The position numbers and the translations under genes are program-made. Shown here in pieces: positions 49,754-60,329 of a stretch of DNA of 64,000 bases (positions within the stretch are counted from its first letter, which is position 1; each line of letters begins with the position of its first letter). The stretch is from a virus, in the IMG/VR virus record IMGVR_UViG_3300001472_000003, positions 77,475-141,474 of that record. One strand, written 5' to 3'. The notes below the pieces were generated by a model, which ran no database searches, was not told the origin of the DNA, and worked only from the letters and a program-made list of their open reading frames with translations.

Positions 49754-52108
49754 TTATTGTGGCCAAGCCACATCGCCATTTGCATATAAAATTTCTAATT
49801 TAGCACCAGTACTATCAACAATACGCGCTGCAGTGCTTAAAACAATATTAGCATTAAAATTGGTTACCGCATCAAATGTGTCAATAGTCTCTTTTAATGT
49901 AGTTCCACTTGATAATCCTATTTCTAATGTATTATTACTATTTTTCCAATCAAGAGAAGCAACACCAGCTACAGAAACATCAGATACACTTGTTATTCTG
50001 CCTTTATTATCTACTGTAAATTGAGGCACAGCAGATGCACTACCATATGTTCCTGCAACAACTCCCGAAGTAGCTAACCTTGCTGCAACTAAAGTACCAG
50101 AAGATATATTTGATGCATTTCTATAATATGAACCTTCTTGACCATCTAATAAATCTGCATCTAATCCACTAGTAGCACCGTCATTATTCTCATGCCATAT
50201 TTGATAAGAATGTGTAGCATTAGAACTAATTACTAATCCACTATTACCAATACCAGTATTAGCTACTCTTATATTTATTGGCGTAGTACTATCTGCATCT
50301 GTGTCAGCAATATGGACAGTACCATTACCAGAAATATGTAAAGTATTAGCTTGAACGTTCCATCTTTTAGTAGATGATCCTAATGATATTGCATTTGTAG
50401 TAGGAATAACATTGTTAGCAAAATAACCTTTTGTATCTATAATATCTCCATTATTATCACCTAAAACTGTGTTTCCGGCAACAGAAAAATCACTTGTTAC
50501 AGAAATTTCTTCGATAGTGGCATTGGAAGATATAATTGATTGTGCGTGCACATTTTGCCAATTTTTTGCAGATGATCCCAAATCATAAGTAACATCCTCG
50601 GTTGGTATTATATTAGTATTTACAGTGGCATTAATAGTTACTACACTATCTGTATTTGCTCCAATTTGTGTATCGTTTAGAATTGTAAAATCTTGTGCAC
50701 TTGTATTAGAAATAAAATTAATATTTCCAACAACTTCCATATCTTGCTCTACTCTTAAATGGCCTTGGATTACTGTATTAGACCCACCTATTGTTACATT
50801 AGCACCAATATTAGCAGCCCCATCCACTTCTAAAGATCCAATCGTATCAATATTGCCAGTCGTAGCTGATACTTCAAATGCATTAGCAGTACTATTAGCT
50901 GACACAGATATACCATTATTTGCATTTATTGATCCACTAGCACCAATGTTGCCACCACTAACATTAACACCATTTGCTGATATTTGTCTGGTTGTTAAAT
51001 AATTAATAAAGCCATTAGCATATGCTTTAGATGAGGTGCCAATGTTATATGTATTAGTAGCACTAGGAGCTACTTGTCTAGTAGTTGTATTAGATGTAAT
51101 AGTAACAACACCAGTTACTGATAAAGCAGAACTTAAAGCAACATTATTTGTTACTGTTAATTGATCAGAAATACTGACATTTCCAGAAGTATCAAGTGTA
51201 CTGGACATAGTAACTGCCCCAACTATGTTTGCCGTGTTAGAGAGCGTTAAAGCGCCAGTAACTGCTAATTTATCGCCAATACTTACATTTCCTGTTGCAG
51301 TAGTTATGCCTGTAATACTAAGATCCCCACCAACAGATAAATCATTAGATAAAGCTACATTAGAGGTTATATTAACTTCGCCTCCAGCAATTGAGACATT
51401 AGCAGATGTAATATCAACCTGTGTGGATGATATACTTGTATTAGAATTAGTTATATCTACATTTGCAGATGTTATAGTTACATTGGAGCCTACTGCAAAT
51501 TCGCCACCAGTGATTTCTGTGTTTGATGATGTGACACTTACATTACTTGTTGTCACTAAATTGCCAGAATCAACTATTAAATCACCAGAGATAAATGTAT
51601 CAGATGTTATATCTACTGTTGTGGATATGATATGTATATTAGCTCCAGATAAACTAACATTTGATGTTGATGTAATTTGTTTGCCCACAATATGGGTATT
51701 TGTATTATTAATTGTTATATTAGCTGTAATGGTACTATTAGCACCACCTATAACAGTATTGTCTGTTGTAGTTACTCTTTTGTTAAATAAAACAGTGTTA
51801 CCTACAATAGTATTAGAATTTATATTTAATGTTGAATTAGAAGCAAAAGTAGCATTTGATCCTATAGTTAATAAACCACTTGAATCTACAGTACCACCTC
51901 TTATTATATCTTTAGCAATTAAAGTATTGGCACTAAAAAAACCATTAACATGAGCATTGCCTGTAGTTTGACCTCCTGTACTATTTGCAAATGTTGTTAT
52001 AACAACAGTGCTCATATCATATACTATTTGATTAGTACGTTCAATCCACGATGCGAAGGTATCTGTTTGGGTAGCTACATTAGCACCTATATATTTTGAC
52101 TCTGACAT
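49754..52108 (-). CDS. Large beta-solenoid tail fibre protein
   Basis: 784 residues. N-terminus SESKYIGANVATQTDTFASWIERTNQIVYDMSTVVIT is a recurrent start of marine phage structural proteins. From about residue 75 to 430 short repeats (SNVSLSGANIHIIS, TSANVDITNSNTSISS) point to a beta-solenoid or triple-stranded shaft rich in Asn/Ser/Thr. The C-terminal 250 residues contain YDLGSSAKNWQNVHAQSI, ADLLDGQEGSYYRNASNISSGTL and VDNKGRITSVSDV, typical of fibre tips. Probably a long or short tail fibre attached to the baseplate. Confidence 0.78.
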   Translation of the reverse strand: MSESKYIGANVATQTDTFASWIERTNQIVYDMSTVVITTFANSTGGQTTGNAHVNGFFSANTLIAKDIIRGGTVDSSGLLTIGSNATFASNSTLNINSNTIVGNTVLFNKRVTTTDNTVIGGANSTITANITINNTNTHIVGKQITSTSNVSLSGANIHIISTTVDITSDTFISGDLIVDSGNLVTTSNVSVTSSNTEITGGEFAVGSNVTITSANVDITNSNTSISSTQVDITSANVSIAGGEVNITSNVALSNDLSVGGDLSITGITTATGNVSIGDKLAVTGALTLSNTANIVGAVTMSSTLDTSGNVSISDQLTVTNNVALSSALSVTGVVTITSNTTTRQVAPSATNTYNIGTSSKAYANGFINYLTTRQISANGVNVSGGNIGASGSINANNGISVSANSTANAFEVSATTGNIDTIGSLEVDGAANIGANVTIGGSNTVIQGHLRVEQDMEVVGNINFISNTSAQDFTILNDTQIGANTDSVVTINATVNTNIIPTEDVTYDLGSSAKNWQNVHAQSIISSNATIEEISVTSDFSVAGNTVLGDNNGDIIDTKGYFANNVIPTTNAISLGSSTKRWNVQANTLHISGNGTVHIADTDADSTTPINIRVANTGIGNSGLVISSNATHSYQIWHENNDGATSGLDADLLDGQEGSYYRNASNISSGTLVAARLATSGVVAGTYGSASAVPQFTVDNKGRITSVSDVSVAGVASLDWKNSNNTLEIGLSSGTTLKETIDTFDAVTNFNANIVLSTAARIVDSTGAKLEILYANGDVAWPQ

Positions 52109-52299
52109 TATTTACCCTTAAATATTTTGTTAATTAAATCTTTTAACTCTCGCATTTCATTACCTAAACATTCTATTTTCTTCTCAAGAGAACAAACTTT
52201 TTTATTTTCTTTTCTTTTAACTTTATATTCTTCATATGACATTCTATTAGTATTTAGTATCGCTTTTGAATGTAAATCTTTTTCAAATTTATTTATCAT
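52108..52299 (-). CDS. Small coiled-coil protein, 63 aa
   Basis: 63 residues, basic; the second half (VCSLEKKIECLGNEMRELKDLINKIF) is an amphipathic helix with heptad spacing. It shares a base with the start of the fibre gene and lies 12 bp after the giant baseplate gene. Candidate small trimerisation or assembly factor; no direct evidence. Confidence 0.5.
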   Translation of the reverse strand: MINKFEKDLHSKAILNTNRMSYEEYKVKRKENKKVCSLEKKIECLGNEMRELKDLINKIFKGK

Positions 52300-52311
52300 A
52301 ATTATAATCCC

Positions 52312-55300
52312 TTATACAGATAGTGCTAGTGCTCTATAATCATTTACTTTAGGAATAATATTACTACTAGTAGTTGTTAATACAATTTTTATTGCAAATG
52401 ATTTATATTCATCATATTTAACACCATTATCATCAAAATAAGAAGCTACAAATTCATTTTGAGGGTCTTTAAATATAGCATGATCATGAGATAAAATTTC
52501 TAACTGTGTTCCTGCTTTAGTGAATCCAAGTTCCTGGTCAACAATAATTACTGATGTGTTAACTGAGGCAACTCTAGTTATTTGATAATCTGTATTAGAA
52601 TCAGAATTAACAATTTTCAATAATGTTCCTGTTCCAACAAGATTGGCAGATCCATTAGAGAATCCAGGAGTATTACCAGATACACTTATTGTTGATACAC
52701 CATTTGATGTAGATCCAACACCAACAAGAGGTGTTGTATTGGGACTATTTGGAAGATCATATTCATATTCTATAACATCAAATTCATTTGATGTTGAACT
52801 AAAAACGTCATTACCTAAATTTGTTAATTTAGTCCATTTTTTATTATTAAATTCCTGATTATCAGCTGAATTTAATCCTTTTAAAAATACATGTACATCT
52901 GTTCCTGCAGGTCTATATGCAGATACAAATATTTTCAAATCTTCAGCATCTAATCCTTCTTTTAAATTTACAGTTCTAGAAATATATTTACAAACAGATG
53001 ACCCATTAGCATATGCTTCATTACTAATTGTATTATTAATGTCTGATTTAAATGCCAATAAACTTGTTGATTGGGTATCTAATGCAGGAGATAGTGTAAT
53101 TTTACCAGTTGATAAATTCATCGTAGTTGTTAATGTTTTATTGCCTGAATTGTCAACAATTTCATTACTTTTACTATATACTGCTGGTTCAAACGATAAT
53201 ATTCTGTTATTATCATTAAATTTCATATCTACTATTGTTGTGTTAGATACACTGTCTGCAGCTGTTAATGTAGATGTACCATTATTTGTAATATTACCAG
53301 CAAATGATAATCTATACATTAAAGGTTGGAAATAACTTACAATTTGATTATCAACCGTTGTTATAACTGCATTAGCATTTGAATCAGCTGCGATTAATGT
53401 ATCACTATTTGCAAATAAATATGTTGAATTTGATGCATTACTATTAGTTAAATGTAAAACACCATCATTATTGTTGTAGTAACTTACGCTACCTGAAGGT
53501 GTTATTTGGTAATTAGCTATAGTATTAGAAAATAATGGTTGCCCCTTTATTGAAAGTTGTGTATTATTCGCTATACTGTTTACAGATAATACTTGAGATC
53601 TAATAGACCCATTAGAATCCGCACCGACAACCACAATTCTATCACCAACACTAAAATCCGTTGTGAATGTAGTACTTGTTCCAACTAAATTACTACTTGT
53701 TGCGGACATACTTATCGTTTGTGCACTAACATTAGCTCCAGATTTATATACTAATTCACCATTAAAAAATGATCCACTTATATCTTGGATCTTTAAAAAT
53801 TCTATATCAGGGTTATTGAATATTGCTGTTCCAGATGTAGAAGAAAAATCACATCTATATATGTTTACTTTTAAATTTTCATCTTGTGTAGCTGTCCATG
53901 TTCTATTATTTGTTGAAAGAAATAAAACACCATCAAAGCTATCTTGTGTTATATTATCTGATCCTGTTGTTAAATCAGATTGTCCAATTTTTGACACCCA
54001 TAATTTATAACTTGGGTTATTGCCATCTGGTTTTATGATTACAGCATATTCATTACCTTGCCTCATAAACAATGGAGAGTCAAATGTTACAGTAGTGGAT
54101 ATAGATCCATTATTACTTGTGCTAACTTCAGCTGAAGTTAAATGTTTTATTCCAAAAGGTAATATTTCTTGAGCAGGTGTTCCATTAAATACTGTTCTCA
54201 TTTCTATAGTAACACCTTCAACTGCATCTTTTTCTGCAAAAAATAAATCTATTTTAGGTACAAAGATACCTTCTTCATCTTGTGAAATACTAGGTCCAAT
54301 ATAAAATGTTTGAGCTAGTGGGTCATCTACACCGGCACCTGGATCACCTCCATTACCTACACCACCAGTTTCTCCACCTCCTCCACCATCGTCACCACCA
54401 TCATCTTGTTGCTGTTGCCATGTCACCTGTCTACTTCTACGGGATTCTACTGATCTTGATGTCTCAATTGTTGTGTTTGACCATCCTATTCTATTAAAAG
54501 TTGGTTGTCTTGTACTAATAGACGAACTACCTTTTTCGATAGAAAAGTTATATGCATTATATGCGGTTAAGCTTATTGATGTTGCATCTTTCAATGAGGT
54601 AGAAAATACTTCATCAGCTACTGTTAATATTCTCTCACCTACAAAGAATGTTTGTGATGGAATTCTGAAGCTACCTGCAACAACACCAGCACCATCTGCG
54701 GTTATTGTTCCTCCAAATTCACCTATTTCTTCTATATCATTTTCTGTTATATCTGCACCAGTTCCTGTAATTATAGCAGCTCTGCAATGTTGATCTACAG
54801 CTGTGTCATCAAAATATATGTAGTGTCTAGTATTAGGTCTTAAACCGTGTACTACAAATTTTACAATTCTTGATCTCATATATGGTTGCATAGCCATATC
54901 AGTCATATATTCGCCAACTTCTACTGTTGATATATTACTATCTGATATATTCAGAAGTTGTCTTGTTTCTCTAATTGTTCTATCTCTTATAACTTCAAAT
55001 GTATTTGTGGTCTCAGTTCCGCCACTATTGCCATTATTCCAACCGGTAGTTGTTGAATTCAATAAAACATCTCGTGAAACATCATTTATAATATCAAATC
55101 TTCTTTGGTTTATTACGTCTATTTTATTTAATTCTCCAATTAAACTTTCAAATCCAGATGTCATATCAATTACTACATTATTAACTTTTTCTGGGTTTAT
55201 AGTAGTATCATAGAAATTATCATAGTTTGGAAATAATGTCATTGTGCCATTATATCGATGAAATAACTCAGTAGCATTTCTGGATTTTGTAGCATATGGA

Positions 55301-58300
55301 TTAGATAATACTAAATTAGCAGAATAATCATTTGTTATAAGATCACCTGTCTTTGTAACATTTGAACTCAATGAACTATTAAATGATAAATCTAAATTTA
55401 CTTGTTCAACTTTTGGAATTAATTGAGCTGCAGCTTTATCAACACCTGCTTTATATTCTAAGCTATTAATATTACCAATACTTAAATCTTTAAATGCATC
55501 TACCAATATACCATTTTTAAATCTATCTAATCCATTAGAACCCTTTATTATTAAATCGGTGGTTTGTTTTTCTAATAAATTTAAAGAAGTATAATATTCA
55601 AGTCTTGATAATCTTTCTTCCATATCACCAATATCAGACATTGTATATCTTCTAATTTGCCTTACACTTGTTTTAATACCATATGATGGTCGTTTACTTG
55701 TAATAGCATCTGTTATACTTAATGATGGATATACTGGCACAGATACTGTAGCTATTATCATACCTGTATCTGGTTTTGTTGGAGGAACAGGAGATTCTGA
55801 TGCTAATCCTTTAATAACACCTATTTGTCCAGTAGATTCAATATGCAGCATATCAATCCTAGAAAGATAATGTTTAAAATCAGCTACAAATTCTCTTCCA
55901 GGAGCTACAAATTTGTCATTGCTAAATGATATTGTATTTGATGGATTTACTGTCGCTGATACAATTGTATTCGCATATACTCCAGTATTAGCTGTCATAG
56001 GTCTAAAATCTATTGAGTCCCTTAAATCATATTGTTTGCCTGATGTAGGAGAATTAAATAAAGGAATGTCTTCAGTCCTAAATTGGGTATTATCAATACT
56101 ACCTGAATCTGTCGGAGCATATGAATCTATTGAAAAAAATCCGGAGCCTCCACCAGTACTATCTTTTTGAAATGCATTAAAGTGAACCAATAACTTATCT
56201 GAAGCAGATATTGTTAAAGATGAACTTGATTTTTGTTCTAATGTAGATATACCATAATATGCATCTTTTTGACCTGGATTTATAGCAAAATGAGAAGTTA
56301 CATCTGTTTCCGTATTTGCATATGTAGAACCTTTATATACGGCTATTAATTGTAAAGCATCTGGCACACCCAGAGACCATGGACCAGATGTGCTATTTAC
56401 ATTATTAGAAGTATCAATTTTTGTAAACACTTCTCTTAAATTTTTATTTACTTGAACAGCACTGTCTATTTTGACAGGATATATTACCGCAGCATTAATA
56501 GTTGATGATAATGACTCATCTAAATTAATTGTCATTTTTTGTTGGCTTTGTGATATTACAACATTTGCAGATCTACTAGACAATGGTATTGCGGTATCTT
56601 TTGGAAAATTTCTATAATGTGCAGCATTATTAAGAGTAGAACCAAATGCAGATTCGAGAACTATATGAGTCGTGTTTGTTATAGCAGCAATTCTAGAAGA
56701 TGATGATTCTCCTGATATTGATATATAGTCACCTACATTATATTCTGATACAAAATTAGTTCCATTACCTTCGATTGTAGTATTGGAATGTGAGGTTGCT
56801 GTGCCAGTTCGCGCTACAGTATTAGCTCCTGTCAATGATGTAACAACAATTTGGCGTTCTTGTACACTGTTAAGTGTTGAATCATCTGTAAACGGAAATT
56901 TGCTATTTCCAGATAATACTATTTCTAAAGAACCGTTACTTGCAAATGTTATAGCATCATTCATATCTCTGTGTATAAATGTTGTATTATTAATACCTTG
57001 AGAATTGCGTATAGTTGATACTCCGGTAGATCCTAGCGGATGTACACTAACTGCTAAACCACTATCTTTTAATACAGCTTTATTTGATTCCAGTAATATA
57101 TCAGCTACAAAATCATAGGTAGAGGTAAAATGGATTGATCTAACACTACTAAATTGTTTTCCTGCAGTCATTGATATATCAAACAAATATACTCTATATG
57201 TTGCTGTGGGAGTGCCAGGAACACCTTCATGATTCTCTACTGCTCTAACTCTAGCAGTCCCTATTGAATTAGGCAACGATGATGGTGCTTCTGCATATTC
57301 ACTAGTTATACCTTGATAAGCCGCTGAATGTAATGTTATTTGACTTCCTGATGTATAATTTAACGAACCAAGCAATTCATTTACTATTATATAATTGCCA
57401 AAATTTGGAGTTATTGTTTGATTTAATTTATCTACTTGAGTTGTAGCTTTTTCTACAGGAATTCTTGTTGCGTCATGTAATTGAACTCTATATCCATCAA
57501 CATATGCCAGACCTGCACCAACAACCATACTTGTATGTGTTGTATTACTGACAATATTCTCTGATCTTATAGCAAAAGGTTTAACAACATAATCACCACT
57601 TTCATCATTAGTTCTTGATGCCAACTCTTGACCTAATCTATTATATTGTGTAGTTTGATTTCTAGTTATGGTTTGTCCACTTTCAAAATCAACAAGAGAA
57701 AAGAAGTTATTAGCAGTAGTTTTTTGTGCTTTAGTTTTAACAACTAATTTAGGTTCTAATTTTAATCTAAATGCGCCTGGAGCATTTTCATTATTAAATC
57801 CTTGGGCATTATCAAGTAATGATGTATCAATAGAATTATTAACTACACTTTCTACTACCTCAAAGCCAACTGATAATTCATGAGCATTGGCAGTATATTT
57901 AGATACAATTATATCTTGTGGTGCGACGGATACAAAATGCCCTTTTTGGAATATTATACCATCATTAATTTTAAACATATATGAGTTACCGATTGCACTA
58001 TGAGTAGAATTAGCTACAGTAACATTAGCTATAGGATCATTATTAGCATACAAAACCTGAAGTACTTCATTATTAGCAAATTTCTTTTCGCCACCAGTTC
58101 CAGTATTTCGATATTTTATATAAAGAGTATTTAAATCAGGTGTTTGTGACTCAAAACCAGATGATTCATTTATAATAGTCGCGGTTAAATTAGATGCTGC
58201 AGATACTAACACCTGGTTAGCATAGTTAGATACTATAGTGTTTTGTCCATCAGCTTGTAAATCATTTATTTTAATATAATCAATGCCTTTGTCAAAATTA

Positions 58301-58503
58301 AATGTACAACCCTTTACAATAGTACCGTCAATTAAAATATTAGCACCAAATTTTTCTATTTGATCTTGCAATATTGTTTGTAATTGGGTAAGTTCCCTTG
58401 CTTGTACAGCTACGCCCGGTCTAAATAAAACTTTATGAAAATTTTTAGTTTGATCGAAATCTTCATAATACGGACTAATGTTTAAATCTGTTTGTATTGG
58501 CAT
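52312..58503 (-). CDS. Giant baseplate/tail structural protein (DUF4815-like)
   Basis: 2063 residues, by far the largest gene. The N-terminus PYYEDFDQTKNFHKVLFRPGVAVQARELTQLQ with GANILIDGTIVKG is the DUF4815 pattern of phage baseplate-anchored proteins. Regions such as DLRDSIDFRPMT and RLEYYTSLNLLEKQT are found in relatives from marine T4-like phages. Near residue 1370 a hinge of Gln, Asp and Gly (QQQDDGGDDGGGGGETGG) divides it, followed by DPLAQTFYI and VPKIDLFFAEKDAVEGVTI, a second conserved half. It lies directly after the gp8-like gene, so a peripheral baseplate or fibre-attachment role is likely. Confidence 0.78.
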   Translation of the reverse strand: MPIQTDLNISPYYEDFDQTKNFHKVLFRPGVAVQARELTQLQTILQDQIEKFGANILIDGTIVKGCTFNFDKGIDYIKINDLQADGQNTIVSNYANQVLVSAASNLTATIINESSGFESQTPDLNTLYIKYRNTGTGGEKKFANNEVLQVLYANNDPIANVTVANSTHSAIGNSYMFKINDGIIFQKGHFVSVAPQDIIVSKYTANAHELSVGFEVVESVVNNSIDTSLLDNAQGFNNENAPGAFRLKLEPKLVVKTKAQKTTANNFFSLVDFESGQTITRNQTTQYNRLGQELASRTNDESGDYVVKPFAIRSENIVSNTTHTSMVVGAGLAYVDGYRVQLHDATRIPVEKATTQVDKLNQTITPNFGNYIIVNELLGSLNYTSGSQITLHSAAYQGITSEYAEAPSSLPNSIGTARVRAVENHEGVPGTPTATYRVYLFDISMTAGKQFSSVRSIHFTSTYDFVADILLESNKAVLKDSGLAVSVHPLGSTGVSTIRNSQGINNTTFIHRDMNDAITFASNGSLEIVLSGNSKFPFTDDSTLNSVQERQIVVTSLTGANTVARTGTATSHSNTTIEGNGTNFVSEYNVGDYISISGESSSSRIAAITNTTHIVLESAFGSTLNNAAHYRNFPKDTAIPLSSRSANVVISQSQQKMTINLDESLSSTINAAVIYPVKIDSAVQVNKNLREVFTKIDTSNNVNSTSGPWSLGVPDALQLIAVYKGSTYANTETDVTSHFAINPGQKDAYYGISTLEQKSSSSLTISASDKLLVHFNAFQKDSTGGGSGFFSIDSYAPTDSGSIDNTQFRTEDIPLFNSPTSGKQYDLRDSIDFRPMTANTGVYANTIVSATVNPSNTISFSNDKFVAPGREFVADFKHYLSRIDMLHIESTGQIGVIKGLASESPVPPTKPDTGMIIATVSVPVYPSLSITDAITSKRPSYGIKTSVRQIRRYTMSDIGDMEERLSRLEYYTSLNLLEKQTTDLIIKGSNGLDRFKNGILVDAFKDLSIGNINSLEYKAGVDKAAAQLIPKVEQVNLDLSFNSSLSSNVTKTGDLITNDYSANLVLSNPYATKSRNATELFHRYNGTMTLFPNYDNFYDTTINPEKVNNVVIDMTSGFESLIGELNKIDVINQRRFDIINDVSRDVLLNSTTTGWNNGNSGGTETTNTFEVIRDRTIRETRQLLNISDSNISTVEVGEYMTDMAMQPYMRSRIVKFVVHGLRPNTRHYIYFDDTAVDQHCRAAIITGTGADITENDIEEIGEFGGTITADGAGVVAGSFRIPSQTFFVGERILTVADEVFSTSLKDATSISLTAYNAYNFSIEKGSSSISTRQPTFNRIGWSNTTIETSRSVESRRSRQVTWQQQQDDGGDDGGGGGETGGVGNGGDPGAGVDDPLAQTFYIGPSISQDEEGIFVPKIDLFFAEKDAVEGVTIEMRTVFNGTPAQEILPFGIKHLTSAEVSTSNNGSISTTVTFDSPLFMRQGNEYAVIIKPDGNNPSYKLWVSKIGQSDLTTGSDNITQDSFDGVLFLSTNNRTWTATQDENLKVNIYRCDFSSTSGTAIFNNPDIEFLKIQDISGSFFNGELVYKSGANVSAQTISMSATSSNLVGTSTTFTTDFSVGDRIVVVGADSNGSIRSQVLSVNSIANNTQLSIKGQPLFSNTIANYQITPSGSVSYYNNNDGVLHLTNSNASNSTYLFANSDTLIAADSNANAVITTVDNQIVSYFQPLMYRLSFAGNITNNGTSTLTAADSVSNTTIVDMKFNDNNRILSFEPAVYSKSNEIVDNSGNKTLTTTMNLSTGKITLSPALDTQSTSLLAFKSDINNTISNEAYANGSSVCKYISRTVNLKEGLDAEDLKIFVSAYRPAGTDVHVFLKGLNSADNQEFNNKKWTKLTNLGNDVFSSTSNEFDVIEYEYDLPNSPNTTPLVGVGSTSNGVSTISVSGNTPGFSNGSANLVGTGTLLKIVNSDSNTDYQITRVASVNTSVIIVDQELGFTKAGTQLEILSHDHAIFKDPQNEFVASYFDDNGVKYDEYKSFAIKIVLTTTSSNIIPKVNDYRALALSV

Positions 58504-58513
58504 CTTTTATCCT

Positions 58514-60325
58514 TTAAAACTCGATAATAAGTTTAATTGTCTCACTTTGAGTATTTGATCTGGATACAGGGATAATATTCTCAACATATAATATTTCTCC
58601 TGATCCTGATATTAAGTCTGGAATTGTCACTGCTGATAAACTGGCTACCGCACCAGATGATATTCCTTCAAATGTATTTAGGTCATCTACATCAGATACA
58701 TTTACTATCCCTAATTGGTTGGTTACTGATATACTTGTTGTATTTACAGAAAATAAATCAGCATTGGCAACTAAAGCGGTATTTGGACTTTGTGTAACCA
58801 CTTCATCTATAATAAAGCCACCGAAAGCACTGCCACTACCAGTAGTAATTACATTAGCAGTATACTTATGTCGTTGATCAAAAACCGTAGTTGGTTGTAT
58901 TGTTGATGTTACTTCACCTGTATTATTAGAAACGGACCCTCTAACTGTCTCTGCTGTCTGAAAAAAACCTATGGCATCAGTCAATGATATTTGACTTGAA
59001 TTTGATCCTGTGATTACACCAGTTGCATTAGATGTATCACCAGATAAAGTTTCACCTACAGTAACAACTCCAACAGATGATGTTATATCAATAACTACAT
59101 TTGCAAATCTAGGATCTTTTATTATAGAAATTTGTCTAAAATCATTTTCAGTAGATAAAATACCATTTTCTGTATTTGCTTGTGTTGTGGTTATACAAAC
59201 ATAATGGCCGTCTAATTCTTTAACAATATCAGATCCATGACCATATTTGGGGCTTATTATAGGCCTAATTGAAGCACTATTGGCGGTTATAGAAGTATTT
59301 GTTGCAACATTTACTATACCAGTATTTCCAATAACTGTTGCATTAGCCCATGTATAATTAGTACCTACATTAACAATATGTATATTACTTACTGTATTAG
59401 TTGTTGTATTTACTAATGCTCTTGCTAATGTTCCAGTTCCATCACCAGTCACAGAGACGGATGGAGATATAACAAATGTAGACGTTAAATCAGGTATAAC
59501 ATTAAAAGGCTGATTCACTACAATTCTTCGTGTATTTCCAGAAACTATATATTCACTTACAGTTCTTAATTGCCCAATTCCTACACCTGAACTTATATAA
59601 AGTGCGGAACCTTTATAAAAATCAGTATTAGATGATAATACATCAGAACTACTTTCAATTGCAAATATTAAATTGTTGCCGCCAATAGAAGCTTGGGATA
59701 TAGCACCGTTTGCTCTAGCATTATATTTTTCACCTCCGGTATTAACAATTATTGTTTGTATTGATCCTGGTGTTGCATTTCCAGCAACATTATTATCAGG
59801 AATAATAGGTATGTATTCGTCAGTAGCAAATTTATCCCAATTAGCGGTTGATATTGTATATAGATATTTCCATTGATATCCATCAACCGTTTTAACATAA
59901 ATTGAATCATTAGCTGATGTTTCTGACAATAAAGGTGCAGATAAAGAGATTGAATCATTATTATTATCTAAACACACAAATACATTATATTCAGAACTTT
60001 CCTCATTAACAACAAAAAACTGCTCACCACTCAATTCCTTTTTATCATCATACATTGTATATTTGGTGTTTGCTGTCCAATTATATCTATGAGCCATTGA
60101 TTTAATATCTGCAGCGGTAATTTGTTTACCTCCAATTAAATTTCTATATATTTGAAAATGACTATTACTCAATGCATCATGTGGTGTATCTGGAATAGAA
60201 TCATCTTCAAATGGTGTATGTTTACCATAACCAACATATAATATTGTATTTGCTGGTTCGTCTATAGCTTCAATAAATTGTTTTGCGCTATGTATATTAA
60301 AATCTTTACGTATTATTTTTGCCAT
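58514..60325 (-). CDS. 8: Baseplate wedge protein gp8-like, with insertions
   Basis: 603 residues (T4 gp8 334). The N-terminal region NTILYVGYGKHTPFEDDSIPDTP, IYRNLIGGKQI, DGYQWKYLYTI and EYIPIIP parallels T4 gp8. FRQISIIKDPRFAN near residue 395 matches the T4 FRQISIITNP segment, and the last 25 residues (YVENIIPVSRSNTQSETIKLI) match the T4 end. About 150 residues of Ser/Thr/Val-rich beta sequence lie between these last two anchors, and more lies before them. It is part of the wedge that joins gp6/gp7 with the outer baseplate. Confidence 0.85.
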   Translation of the reverse strand: MAKIIRKDFNIHSAKQFIEAIDEPANTILYVGYGKHTPFEDDSIPDTPHDALSNSHFQIYRNLIGGKQITAADIKSMAHRYNWTANTKYTMYDDKKELSGEQFFVVNEESSEYNVFVCLDNNNDSISLSAPLLSETSANDSIYVKTVDGYQWKYLYTISTANWDKFATDEYIPIIPDNNVAGNATPGSIQTIIVNTGGEKYNARANGAISQASIGGNNLIFAIESSSDVLSSNTDFYKGSALYISSGVGIGQLRTVSEYIVSGNTRRIVVNQPFNVIPDLTSTFVISPSVSVTGDGTGTLARALVNTTTNTVSNIHIVNVGTNYTWANATVIGNTGIVNVATNTSITANSASIRPIISPKYGHGSDIVKELDGHYVCITTTQANTENGILSTENDFRQISIIKDPRFANVVIDITSSVGVVTVGETLSGDTSNATGVITGSNSSQISLTDAIGFFQTAETVRGSVSNNTGEVTSTIQPTTVFDQRHKYTANVITTGSGSAFGGFIIDEVVTQSPNTALVANADLFSVNTTSISVTNQLGIVNVSDVDDLNTFEGISSGAVASLSAVTIPDLISGSGEILYVENIIPVSRSNTQSETIKLIIEF

Positions 60326-60329
60326 ATGA

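Noticed and set aside
52290-52297. GATAAATA at the start of the 63-residue gene
   Set aside because: It overlaps the start codon, so it cannot serve that gene, and no start at suitable distance supports use for the next one.
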